Notes under the pieces: model-generated
Told to the model about the DNA's origin: nothing
Seen by the model: the letters and a program-made list of their open reading frames with translations, nothing else
Database searches by the model: none
Shown here: positions 11,577 to 21,708 of the stretch, piece by piece
Position numbering within the stretch: position 1 is the first letter of the stretch
Layout: every line of letters starts with the position of its first letter
Translations under genes and position numbers: made by a program
From: Rhypophila decipiens
Taxonomy: Eukaryota; Ascomycota; Sordariomycetes; Sordariales; Naviculisporaceae
DNA: 64,000 nucleotides
NCBI GenBank assembly: GCA_033297075.1
Contig: MU858102.1
Location: 140,462 to 204,461, forward strand
Reading direction: 5' to 3'

Positions 11577-12786
11577 ATGGCGTCACCAATTGGGAGCTTC
11601 TCTTCGCAATGGTGCGTCAACGACGTGCTACAAAAGCGCCACAAAGTCGACATACTCCTTGATAAAGTCCTGGAGCTCGACCGTGATGTCCGAGTGATCG
11701 AAGAGAACCAACTGGAGAGTCTCGGCATCCGCAGACTTGCCGCGCTCGACATCGACCAGGACAGCATCGACCTCGAGCCAATTTACTTCCGCCCGCTCCC
11801 AGCTAATCTTCCTTCATGGAGTGAATTACGCTCTGCCGTCCAGGATCAAAGGCGACTCGGACGGCGCGCTAGCTACATCTGTCGATGGAGTGATGTCTGC
11901 CCGGGGGAAGAGAACGAGGATCACCCGCTCTGTGGGCCATTTGAAGAGGCGAATTGGCGACTTGAATGGTTTTATGACGCGCTGCAAAGTGCCGGTAACG
12001 GACCTGATGCCGATAGGTTCCTGGAAAAGCATACTGATTGGAGGCTTTGCCTGTATGTACCGGCAGGTGACTCTACCTGCTTTGCAGACGAGATGATATC
12101 ATGATGCTGATATGTTCAATACTATAGTAACCACCCATGTGACTGGAAACAGCACCGCCTCCCTTTCCACCGGGGCGGTTCTCCCGACACCGTTGGCGAG
12201 CACTTTGAGGAAGCCCTAGACAGGTATAGATTTGAGTACGACCTAGTCTATTGCTTCCTACCGACCGAGGAGCTCGACGAGGTCAGCGTCTGGGCGCCCC
12301 GCGTCAAGGGCGCGGTCATCCAGTCCCATAAAGCAGGGGGGGATTCCCTACTCCGCTCGGAGCTGCACTCGGCGCTTCATTTGCTCATTCACATGCTCGA
12401 GCATGGATTGGAGGATTATCACCACACTATTCCGGTGAGATTTCTCAGGAAAGACCCAAGGAACCAAGCTGACAACTCTCCAGGTCCTGATCTACTCATT
12501 CCACCACGACAAGACCGCCCGCGTGACGCAGTTCCACTTCAACGGCGAGCACCTGCTCTTTAGGCAGTCCCGCCTGCTAGACCTGGCTGCCGACGAACCC
12601 ACCGAGGATGCTTATCTCTTGCTGCGATGGATGGCCAGCCTGCCCGTGGGGGAGACGACATTCACCGCCTTGAATGAGCTGGTGGAAACGCAGACCATTG
12701 ACACGGATGATGGGGGCCAGAAGGACGCCCTCCCCATCTCTCCCCATCCCAAGAGTACCAGAGAGGGCTTGTCTGTGGGTGCTTAG
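11577..12786 (+). CDS. Unrecognised protein, 361 aa, two introns
   Basis: Exons 11577-12052, 12128-12434 and 12484-12786 are joined by introns with GTATGT and GTGAGA donors; phases close and the total is 362 codons. Without the first intron the frame ends at a TGA just after 12100, so splicing is required for the long product. The protein is acidic and rich in Trp, Leu, Glu and Asp, with no signal peptide, membrane segment or cysteine pattern, so it is probably cytosolic or nuclear. The C-terminal exon reads like a compact alpha/beta segment (VLIYSFHHDKTARVTQFHF). I do not recognise a domain. The ATG at 11577 is chosen because upstream in-frame codons back to 11415 look non-coding and the ATG has a good context (AACAAAATGG). 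Confidence 0.68.
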
Positions 12787-13072
12787 GTACTCTAATATGG
12801 TAGTGGTGAACATACGTCATCAGTCGATTTTCTTTTTCTTTTTGTGGCGTTTGCAGTGATGACGTTGTAGCACCACACTACACGAGTCCGCTTGTCTTGA
12901 CGAGAGATACAAATTGCCAATGCCTAGAGAAATACAGATCTCTTTTGATCCATATCATCTTTATGTACGAACTTGGAAACATTCATCAGGTCTACTATAG
13001 AAGAATGAAAGACAAGACCCCAAGATCCAACCCCCCTCTACCAAGTTGCCATCATGGTGTTATCTTCACCTC
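12787..13072. other. Short intergenic spacer
   Basis: A T-rich stretch near 12826-12846 follows the upstream gene. Nothing else is recognised. Confidence 0.4.
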
Positions 13073-13227
13073 TCAGAAACAATGGCCCTCCCGCCCGTTG
13101 GTCCCGCACTTGCAGAAGCCGTCGTCCTCGGGGTGCGAGCCGTACTCTTTGTAGCAGCAGCGCTCGTAGAAGAGGCAGAAGCTGCAGTCGCTGTAGGTAT
13201 GGCAGATCTTCATGGGCGCGAGGGCTT
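13073..13227 (-). CDS. Cysteine-rich terminal exon (partial gene model)
   Basis: The minus strand carries a frame ending at TGA 13075-13073 that includes MKICHTYSDCSFC, then RCCYKEYG, FCKCG and HCF: eight cysteines in about 45 residues. Codons are strongly biased to C or G at the third base (TGC, TAC, GAC, TTC, AAG), as in real coding exons. An in-frame TGA lies just upstream, so the exon must begin at an acceptor (CCACAG before 13227) or at the internal ATG. I could not find an upstream exon with a signal peptide. It may be a small disulfide-rich secreted protein whose first exon I missed, or a fragment. The Ala-rich frame on the opposite strand is its shadow. Confidence 0.4.
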
Positions 13228-13326
13228 CTGTGGACAGGTACTTTAATAGTCACCGCTGACGACCCTTGAACTCTTCAAGTTGCTATGGACAAATCCAAAC
13301 CCAACTGACAGTATTGTATCTTGTAG

Positions 13327-13507
13327 AGTTGCCAGAGGCGCCTGGTACCTCTACTGCTCCGATGGCCTCACCAACGGCTACGAACGCCTCGGCTACTACT
13401 GCGACCAGAACGGGCGCATGCACGGGACATGGAGCGACGCCTGCGACGGGGCTTGCGACTGCCTTGAGACTGACACTATTTGCGACGATCCGAGACATTG
13501 CCAGTAG
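13327..13507 (+). CDS. Cysteine-rich terminal exon on the opposite strand (partial gene model)
   Basis: A CTGAC branch-like site and a TTGTAG acceptor at 13321-13326 precede a plus-strand exon reading GAWYLYCSDG, GYYCDQNG, WSDACDGACDC and ending RHCQ at 13507. It has seven cysteines and again strong C/G-ending codon bias. The exon enters in phase 2. No donor in the right phase with a signal peptide was found upstream; the region where exon 1 should lie overlaps the minus-strand cysteine-rich exon. It could be an effector-like secreted protein with an unresolved first exon, or a relic. An ATG-initiated reading from 13280 is possible but would lack a signal peptide. Confidence 0.4.
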
Positions 13508-14899
13508 GGCTAGGTAAACAGTTAATCAACTGTGGACATGGAGCACGGTGGTTCCTGATTAAACGTCGACAACATGAATTGCCATTGTTTTTGCCTGGTC
13601 CTTGAGCTTGTCATCTCTAAATGTGGATTATGTATGAAAAGAAGAGCAGTTACCTGATAAAGAACGAAAACCAATAGGCTTGTTGTCCTGTCTTTGTCCC
13701 AAAATATATAAACTCCAAATTGCAAAAGAACTGTAGACAGACAATATCGGCCTCGAGCTCGGTTGGTATCTAAATAAGGTCATGTGTTGCTACCAGACGA
13801 GTGAACTGTGCCTCCCGTGGATGTATAAAATGGGGCTTAATAAACAGGCACTATACTTTCATATACAGGCACTGGTCCAATTTGACTTCTAACAAGTCAA
13901 GGCATTTATTCTAGATAGAATAGATGCCTTGCCTGGCTGGAAAGGATGCCTTGACTGTGCTGAATAAATGCCTTGAATGCGGCGCTTGATCAAGCCACCC
14001 GTCAATGACTGACGACGGGCCGTTGATCGTGTGACTGGGTTAGTGTGCAGTGCCAATATCTGTGGGCTACCTACCTTGCCTGCTGTAATGTTTGACAAAC
14101 TGCTGGATGCGCCCATAGTCCCATCATTCATGTTCCCATGTATTGTCTTCCCAGGCTGTCCAGCGGAGGACGGGGTGCCAATGTGTGGATACTCTGCAAG
14201 CCCGGAGGGGATGTATTTGCACAAAAAGGGATGACTTATGAGTTCAGTTCGCGTCGTATCGATTTGGTGGTAATTTGGCCCTTGGAAGTGGTTTTGTTCT
14301 CAATATTCCTTTTTCGCGCATCTTTGAGAGGGATTAGTGGTCATATCGAGTAAAGGGATATCGGAGGCCTTCATATTTGCGGTTTGACACGATAAAAACC
14401 TACCATGGTAAAAGATTTTATCGAGATTCTTGACTTGTTTACTTTCCGTCTCACAGGTCAGGGGGTGGCGTGTCGGTCTCTGGCGGGGGCATCACGCGGG
14501 GTCGCTAATGACCCCCCGCAGTCCCCACAGAAGCAGCCCTGTTGGTCCCAGCCAAGCGGCACCCAACCGCTGTCATTCTAGCGTCTTCCAGAGCCACTGA
14601 CCCCTGAAACTAGCGTGCAAGCGAAATAAGCGACAAGAACGTCGACGTCATTGTCTATTTGACTTTCGTGGATTATCATTTCTTTTTCTGAACCTCGGGC
14701 AACAAACAAATTACGCGACGTGTCTCACCACGGGCATTTATACTTTCTTTTCTTTGCTACCACCAGCGTTCTCTTTTTCTCAACTTTGTTCCGCATCTCG
14801 CACTCTTACGAACAACCCTGAGAAAGCCATCCTCGCCCACAACACAAGACTTTCTACGCGTCTCAACTTCTGTGCAAGCTTACAAGCTTCACCTTCACA
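13508..14899. other. Intergenic region with inverted repeats
   Basis: It holds the hairpin-like repeat at 13898-13931 and related degenerate units to about 13980 (separate entry). The rest shows no supported gene. The last few hundred bases are the promoter and 5' leader of the gene at 14900. Confidence 0.45.
13898..13931. repeat. Near-perfect 16-bp inverted repeat, part of dispersed repeat copy 2
   Basis: Left arm 13898-13913 and right arm 13916-13931 are complementary at 15 of 16 positions around a 2-bp centre; the outer sequence is CAAGGCAT...ATGCCTTG. Further ATGCCTTGA units follow near 13946 and 13971, spaced about 25 bp. Part of this block resembles 7591-7615. Confidence 0.55.
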
Positions 14900-16247
14900 A
14901 TGCCTCCTCGCAAACGCGTCTCCTCCGAGGCGAACGACTCTAGCACGTCCGCCCCGAAACGAGTCGCCAGCGGAAACGGTCCCACGCTGTCAACCGCAAC
15001 CCCAGCCTCCAAGCCCAAGCCCAAAGTCAAGAAAACAGCCCGATGGGCCAAATTCTCCGTCTCGGCCAATCTAGCAGCCGAGTACGAAAAGCTCACCTCC
15101 GAAGGAAAAGCCAACCCCGGCGAGTTCATCTGCCTCTGTCAGGTACCCTTTGACCTCGGCGAAGACGCCTCTGACTCCGAGGCTGAATCTGAATCGCCCG
15201 AAAAGTCCAAACCCAAAAGGTGTGATGGCGGAAAGACGTGCCTCTGCAAGAAGCCAGCATCAGAGAACCCAAACCACAAATGGGTCATTAGCTCGGCAGG
15301 AAAAGTCAAATTCTTCCAGCAACAGACACATCATGGTATCCGAAACCCGGATAACTTCTCAATGTATACTTTCAACGATCATTCGGCTTATGGGACTTTG
15401 GAGGTTATCCAGAACTTGATCCTGGATTTTGTTGAGACTCCAGACGCAGAGGAACAAGACAGCTGGAAAGAGCGCTGGGTCGTTGTTGAGGCGTTGGGTT
15501 TCTTCATGAAGACTGTTGGAGACGATGCCTCCATGTGAGCCTTACTCTTTTCTTGCCTTTTTTCCGATACTGGAGAAGCGAACTATGCTGACTGCCGTGA
15601 TAAATAGGATCGACGACGGCGAGCTAGCCGATTGGACTTGGCGTCTCCTCGGACGGCTGTTCCTGCGTATGCTGACTGAGCTGGAATCTAAATCGCTTTT
15701 GGGGCCCGACTCGGAAGTCAAGAATCTGGGTCTGATGATGACAGTCTGGATCGACATCGCCGAGGGTGCAAGTCACCTGTCCCTTCTCGATGAATCCAAC
15801 AAGGAGGCTATCCTCCCCAAGGGGGACAAGAAGTTCTGGTACCCCCATCGCTATCAGGATCAAATTTTGGCATATGCGGCCAAGTATAAGATTCCGCTTG
15901 TGGGGATGAGCGAGGCCGACGTTCAAGCTAAACTTGGCGCCAATGGGGATGACGATGGGGAAAGAAGCGCCGATCTACCTGTGTTCAAAGCGGACGATCC
16001 CAAGCGGACTGAAGACGCATTTGGGTTTGACAAAGACTACAAGAGCTATGTCAGCAAGAATCAAGGGGTCACAGGGTTCTTGTCACGGAGAAGGGAGCCC
16101 TGTAAGAGTAAGATTGGTGGAGATATGTTGGATATCACTAGCTGGTCGTCGGCCGAGAGGAAGAAGGCTAATTATAAGGGTAATGATCCGTTGGGGAAGA
16201 AGGAGCTGGATGCTATTAAGCGCGGCGGGATTTTGATGATCACATGA
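14900..16247 (+). CDS. Unrecognised conserved-looking protein, 424 aa
   Basis: Two exons, 14900-15534 and 15608-16247, flank a 73-bp intron (GTGAGC donor, AATAG acceptor) that splits the Met codon of the M-I-D-D junction. The N-terminus is basic and Ser/Pro/Lys-rich (MPPRKRVSSEAND, then KPKPKVKK), like a nuclear localisation region. Residues 80-130 contain a CLCQ...CDGGKTCLCKKP cluster with an acidic insert, followed by a Trp- and Phe-rich block (HKWVISS, NFSMYTFNDH, YGTLEVIQNL). The C-terminal half is mostly helical, with a basic end. It reads like proteins found widely in ascomycetes without assigned function; I cannot name a domain. It is probably nuclear, inferred from composition alone. 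The start is the first ATG after the T-rich leader, in context CACAATGC. Confidence 0.75.
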
Positions 16248-16693
16248 TTGCTTGATGGGTTTGCTGTTTTGAGGGACAGGATGTTTGGCCCTGAGGATTG
16301 CATTGATATTCTGAGTGTGAAGCTGGGGCCTATGTTCTAGGTCCGGTTGTATGGTTGAGGCCTGAGCTTAGACTACGGAGGAACATGAGGGTTGCAAGGT
16401 AAGTAGGGCCAGGTAGGTGTTGAGCCCGAGTTGTGGTTTGGCTGTTCGAGTAGAAATTCTAGCGTTGTGGCTGTTTGTGTATAATACATCTGTACCATAG
16501 TGTTTTCAAGTGAAGTTTAAAACGAGGAAGCCACTGAACTGTTTATTAACACGATTTGTACATATCGAGACAAGCCTGTATCCCCTCTGGTCTCTCCCAA
16601 CACAAAACTTGGTTGGTCATATCTCGTCTTCTCCGCATCCATGTCGTTTTCCTTATCTCCCTCTATTCCATCCACCCGATTCCCCTGAATGTA
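16248..16693. other. Convergent 3' flanks
   Basis: This is the downstream region shared by the gene ending at 16247 and the leftward lectin gene ending at 16694. No gene is recognised. Confidence 0.45.
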
Positions 16694-17411
16694 TTAGGTC
16701 GGAACAACGCAATGGAGAAGGCCGTTCCAATTGTGAATGTTTTCATCTATGATCTGTGTAATTAGTTAGCGCAGTCTCCAATCGACGTAAGTAAGTGACG
16801 AGAGAAAGGGCTTGCCCAAGTTGACAAAACTCCACCTGGAACCGCCCGATGCGGTCCTGCAGTCCGTCTCATACTCTGTGTTGAGGAGCCACAAGAATGT
16901 GCACGAAAAGATAAAGTTTCCGCTGTATCGTGTGAGTTTAGTTCAGGACCATATACATGTAAACAAAAGCAATAGGATACTTGGGGAGGGGGTCATGACC
17001 ATACTTTTGTCTCCATTGAATATAACCATCGTTGTTGACTAGACAGCTGTTGAGGTTGACGGTTGACCAGGTCCACTCCCCGTTTTGGGCCCTGCAACGA
17101 CACTTGAAGAGATCATTGTTCAGACCCCATACGCAGCAGTCGTCGCATGTTGAGGCGTAGCTTCGTTTTGAGATGGTGGAGGGTTGGGTCGCCGAGTCCG
17201 CTGCCTTGCTGCTCGGGTTGTGGTAAGCCGTGAGGTTTTGGTCTGTTCTGTCAGAGGAGGGAGTCCCGTAGATGATGATGAGGTTGTCTGAGGCGGGAGT
17301 TGGAAAATGGCTGACGGCCGGGACCGAAGGTTCAATCGGGTTGGCAATGGCCGATGGAAGGAGGAGGACAGCGGTGGCTAGCAAAGAGCGGATGAGAGCT
17401 GAGGAACGCAT
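16694..17411 (-). CDS. Secreted CVNH-domain (cyanovirin-N homology) lectin precursor
   Basis: Exons 17411-17005, 16922-16816 and 16746-16694 give 188 aa. Residues 1-23 are a signal peptide (MRSSALIRSLLATAVLLLP). A Pro/Ser/Thr-rich propeptide follows and ends in the dibasic Lys-Arg at 82-83, a Kex2-type site, directly before the domain. The CVNH fold is recognisable as two repeats: STCDDCCV...CRCRAQNG...VNLNSCLVNNDGYIQW, then NGNFIFSC...GGSRWSFVNLDENIHNWNG ending in LLHC. CVNH proteins are sugar-binding; fungi have many. Intron 1 has a GTATGG donor and joins WRQ to NGNF. Intron 2 gives the correct family end only if a GC donor (GCAAGC) is used with an ATAG acceptor; reading through instead gives a stop 52 codons into exon 2 with no family resemblance. 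Ligand and biological role are unknown. Confidence 0.83.
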
Positions 17412-18628
17412 CTTGTTCTGAGGATGCGAGGTCACTGAAGATCTTTGGGTTCAGAAAGTGGAAGATGCTGGAGGACTAAGATGAGGAATAGTGAAGGATA
17501 CGAGAACATGGCTTCGTCTTATACTTGACTCAGAGGACTGGGGATCAACTTCGAGTCCAAGAGCCCAGTGATGAACCAAAGAACAATTATCTTGCCCAGG
17601 CCTGATTTCCCACGCTGGTGAGAGCCAAGCATTGAACTTGTTACCGAACCTGGTAATATCATAGCATCTCTTGGCCATACCGTCCGATATTTCTGACTGC
17701 TTGCATCCAGCATGGGATACTAGAGAACTTTGTGTCCCTTCTCGACATCGCGTCTTACACAAATGGTAGAATTACGTGTCTGACCCACGTGCGTGTAATA
17801 CCCCATCCCAGCCAATCCTCGGGGCTCGGGATCAAGTCACACATCACGGGCATGTCGGCTTGGAACCTAGCCTTGCGCGTAACGGGAGATATATTTATAT
17901 TACCGTCGACCAACAATTGTATTTCACTAAACAAGACGCTCAAATTCTCTACATACAGGTCAGAGTGAGAGTTTGCCCGTCAGCGTATAAAACTTTCACC
18001 ATATCACGTATAGCTCGCTCGTCTCGACTAGCGCGTCAGATTTTAGAGCTTGGGGGTCACCTGGCTGGTATGAGCTCAAGCCTCCAAGTCAGCATGGGTT
18101 TTGTTGCACCAGGCGCTGTGACTAATGAGAAAGTCGATTGAAAGGCGATGCTGCGCAGTACATGTAGGTTGATGAAGAATATATCCAGATAAAACCAAAG
18201 TCAAACCAAGTCAGGGTGGGGGGTTTGAGTGATTTATCTGTCATCTTTGTCCGACCCTGTATGATCAATGCTAGCAAATAGCCCAAGGCCTCTCCTTGTC
18301 CCATGATAGAAATAGACCTAACTGGCATGTAAAAGACAGTACGGTGTAACAGAGGACTTGGAGGACAGAGTCATTCAAAAGAAGAAAAACAGATCTGGAC
18401 TTCTGATCATGATTAACATGAAGACTTCTATGTTGGCAACTTGGCATCAGATGTGATCTGACTTGAACAAGACTCCAACGAACCCTATGTTGTCTACATT
18501 TTACCAGGGGCGCTTCTAATCATTGACTATCGCTTCCGGGCTTAGTAGCCTTAGCTTACCTAATAATATCCTCTTAGCTACCAGCTTCGCCGATAGGTAG
18601 CTGTACACAAAGGCCTGTAAGACATACA
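17412..18628. other. Intergenic region, no gene recognised
   Basis: The left end should contain the promoter of the CVNH gene. Frames here are short, overlapping and without domains. Confidence 0.45.
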
Positions 18629-20992
18629 TTAGAAAGACCGAGGATGTCGTGTTTTGCTTGACGCGGTGATAGTTCTGTGCCAGAACTTCTCATGTAATGT
18701 GCCCAAGTCTCTACTTGACAAGGAGTGGAAAGCGTCCTCCATATGGTCAACGAGCTGGTGCACAAAGCTGTCATCAATATCGTCCATCTCGTAGGCGTCT
18801 CGAGCGTACGCCAGACATTCCGACAGTGCTTCGGTGAGGACTGACATGACAGGTTTGTTGGATGGATCGAGATGACTGAGCCAGGCGGCGTATGCCTGCA
18901 CAATCGACAGGGTGGCGTTGAACCCATTTCTTGTGCGTGAAGCTACATAATTCGACAGCTCGTCTGTGCGAAGGAAGTCGCTGACTGTGCGGTGCAGGAA
19001 CTCGACTCGACCCTGATGAATCTCTAGCAGTCCTTTACAACGCGAGTTGAGCCGGCGGGGAAACGGCCGTTTGAACTCTTCCCAAGTTTTCTCGTCCCAA
19101 GCCCCGCCCTGGTCTGAAAGTGCATATCGACCATCCTCATACTCAAGGTCATGGAAGCAATAGACCTCTACTTTCAGGGGCTCTTTGGCAGAAAGGGCTA
19201 TTTGAAGTGTTCCCGCCATTTTGTTATGGTAGAAGGGCTCTACAGACCCCAGAACGGCCTGGAAGAACTGTTCAAGGTCTTCTGGAATGCTGTCGAGGCG
19301 TCTCCAAAGGTCGCTTAATGTGTCGTAATTGTTCATCCCTTCGCGTAGTTCCTTCGTGACCAAGACGACCCACAGGAAGACGCCTTTTCTCGTTCTGTAA
19401 TCTCATCCAGTAGTTTGCCGGTCTGCGAGTTTCCATCACGCCCGAGCACCGCCCAGGTGGAGTGGCTGGCCAGTTGGCTTTCGGCGTAGGAATATATGTC
19501 GCCTTGGGTGAGCTCGTGCATGTCGATGCGTCCTGAAGCCACGAGCCCGACGTGTTCCTCAAATACGTTCCAGGGCCGACTGGACACACACATCTTGGCG
19601 CAGCGCGCCTTGGCTAGACGTTCGAGAGTCTGGCAAAGTTTGGCATGATCGCCGGTATACTCATCCAACCCATCAACAAAAATGCAAAACTTTTCCGGCA
19701 GGTCGACGACATCTAGTTGGCCCTCGACATTATTGATGGCTAATTCCAGGTCTTCCAAAGTCCACAGCCTCACCGAGTCTTTTGTGTCTAGATAAAAGGG
19801 GGACGGATGGATAGCCGAGGCCCATCGCCCTGGAATGACCTTGGGAATCAAACTGGGGGCCTGCTCGAGAATCTCGTAGAGTATGGAGCGCAACAGGCCC
19901 TCCTGCGACTTTTGAATTGAACTTCCGGCAGCCCAAAAGTAATGGGATGCCAGCCCTACGCTCTTTCCATCCCCCCACTCTTTCAAGGCTGTCAAGGTGC
20001 GAGGGTCTTCCGCAACGAACTTCAAAAAGGTCGATTTACCCGAGCCAGGCTTGCCAGACACCCAGAATATCCCCGAGCCCTTCCTGAGCCATTTGAGGAG
20101 GTTGCCGCCTCCGAGATGGGCGTCATCCTGGGACGTAAAGACCCAGCCAAACGTTTGCTGATGGGCTTTGGGAATTGCTTCATGGCGAAAATGTCGTTTG
20201 TTGTAGTCTAGACTCGAAAGAATATTTTGTTCGGCCTTCATCCTTTCGGTTTGAGTGTACAGATTCTTGATGCTGGATATTGAGCCCCCAATCTTCCGAC
20301 CGTCACCAGTAGTGATGTCGGCCGGTCTTATATCCTCGACAGCCTTGCCCAAGTCATCCAAAGCTTGCCTGATGCCACGGACTTCTTGTGATCTGCCAGA
20401 CTGTGTGGATTGAGTTAGGGCCATGAGGTCGAGCAGCTGTCGGCGAATGTCGCGGATGGCATCACTTGTGAGGGGCAGGATTAGCCAGTGAGCACTGTGA
20501 AACTAGAGTTGAATCATTTCACACATACTTGGAAGTGGCACAGAGTAACAAAGTGACTGTATTCTGATGCTTGTTGATTCGTTGACGAAGCACTTTCAGG
20601 TCCCCAGACCGCTCGTGCTCGAGGAAGGCGACATGGAAGCTGTTCCACCAGCCAGGCCCCGACCTGGTTTTAACATTAAGTTTTTGAACGATGGCGAGTA
20701 GCTTATTGCAGTCTTCCTGGTAATTTGCGGCGAGTACCTTGAGCTGTCTCGTCATGTCGTCTTCCTCGCTGGTATGGCGCCCGTTATTGCTGTCACGGTG
20801 GCGAGTGGGAGTCGTGCCCATGCTATGGCTGAGGGCTGCCAGTCTGGTATAGACGTCCTCAAGTCGGCTGCTCTCGACTGAGGACCCACCTGGTGAGGAA
20901 TGGAGGGCTCTGGCGCCATTGAAAAGCTGTGTAGCAAACTGCACAAACTGAACAATGCTCCCCGCCAGGGAGAGTGCCACGAGCGGCTCCAT
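18629..20992 (-). pseudogene. NACHT-type STAND (NLR-like) protein with a frameshift
   Basis: Exon 1 is 20992-20529; a 64-bp intron with a GTATGT donor leads to exon 2 from 20464. The N-terminal about 160 residues form the helical domain common before fungal NACHT modules. The NACHT part has a Walker A at residues about 292-299 (GKPGSGKS) and a Walker B near 419-424 (FVDGLDEY), then CVSSRPWNVF (sensor-like). Near 19384-19392 the frame shifts: the expected GVFLWVVLVTKELREG continues only in another frame, consistent with loss of one base beside an AAAA run. In the second frame the protein goes on through EFLHRTVSDFLRT, the usual segment after NACHT, and stops at 18629 without ankyrin, TPR or WD repeats. 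Such proteins act in fungal self/non-self recognition and regulated cell death. As written, translation ends shortly after the frameshift. Confidence 0.75.
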
Positions 20993-21708
20993 TGGTAATC
21001 ACTGGCTGGAACAGCGTTGAAGCGTGATGGTTCGTGGACCGCGGAATTAACAAGTCGTTGAGGTTGATATGGCGATTGCATTCTTTTGGTCCATCTACTC
21101 TTTCGACACATAAGAGACAGAAAATGTAGTGACGGATGCGGTTCGACTTCTCCTGACCTTTGGGCGGGGTTGGAGCCTCATTCTGAATGATTGGGTCGTG
21201 AAGGTAGGAAGTCTAGGTGCAAAAATGGTATTGAGTGTTGGTCCGCTAAAATAGTGTAAGAATGTTGGTTCTTTGGCCGCGGAACTTTCCAATAAATACC
21301 TGGCACTTTGACCCACACCCTGCCCCACTCTACTGAAGAAGGCCGAGTGTGGCTATGTGGGTGTTACACAGCAGCAGTTTCCACCTCACCAGTTCCTTTG
21401 GTTTGAGCTGTTCTGATTGGGTTCTTGAGCCAGATCATGCAAAGGTTTATCGGGCGGAAGTAGAGGAAAAAGGGTCAAAGTACGTGTGGTGCCAGCAACC
21501 AGAATACCCAGCATGAATCAAGAAGGAACGAAAATTTTGTGCAAGAATGCACTTCGTATGTTGTATATGGTAGACACAAGGAAACAAGATTCTCATCGCT
21601 GGTACCTCCGCGTATATGTACATATCCGTCACCGTAACTCTCCATCAGGTCATAGTCATCATCACGTCCAAATCACACAATCTGATCCATCCTCGTCATC
21701 CGTCAAGC
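20993..21708. other. Intergenic region, no gene recognised
   Basis: It contains the STAND gene promoter on the left and the 3' flank of the aminopeptidase on the right. Nothing further is recognised. Confidence 0.45.

Noticed and set aside
13046..13246. Plus-strand Ala/Val-rich frame that resembles a signal peptide
   Set aside because: It is the mirror of the Cys-rich minus-strand exon (TGC codons read as GCA on the other strand), and no donor in the needed phase links it to the plus-strand exon at 13327.
13283..13498. Minus-strand Ala/Val-rich frame as a first exon of the minus-strand cysteine-rich gene
   Set aside because: It is the mirror of the plus-strand cysteine-rich exon; the N-terminus is not a good signal peptide and phases do not join.
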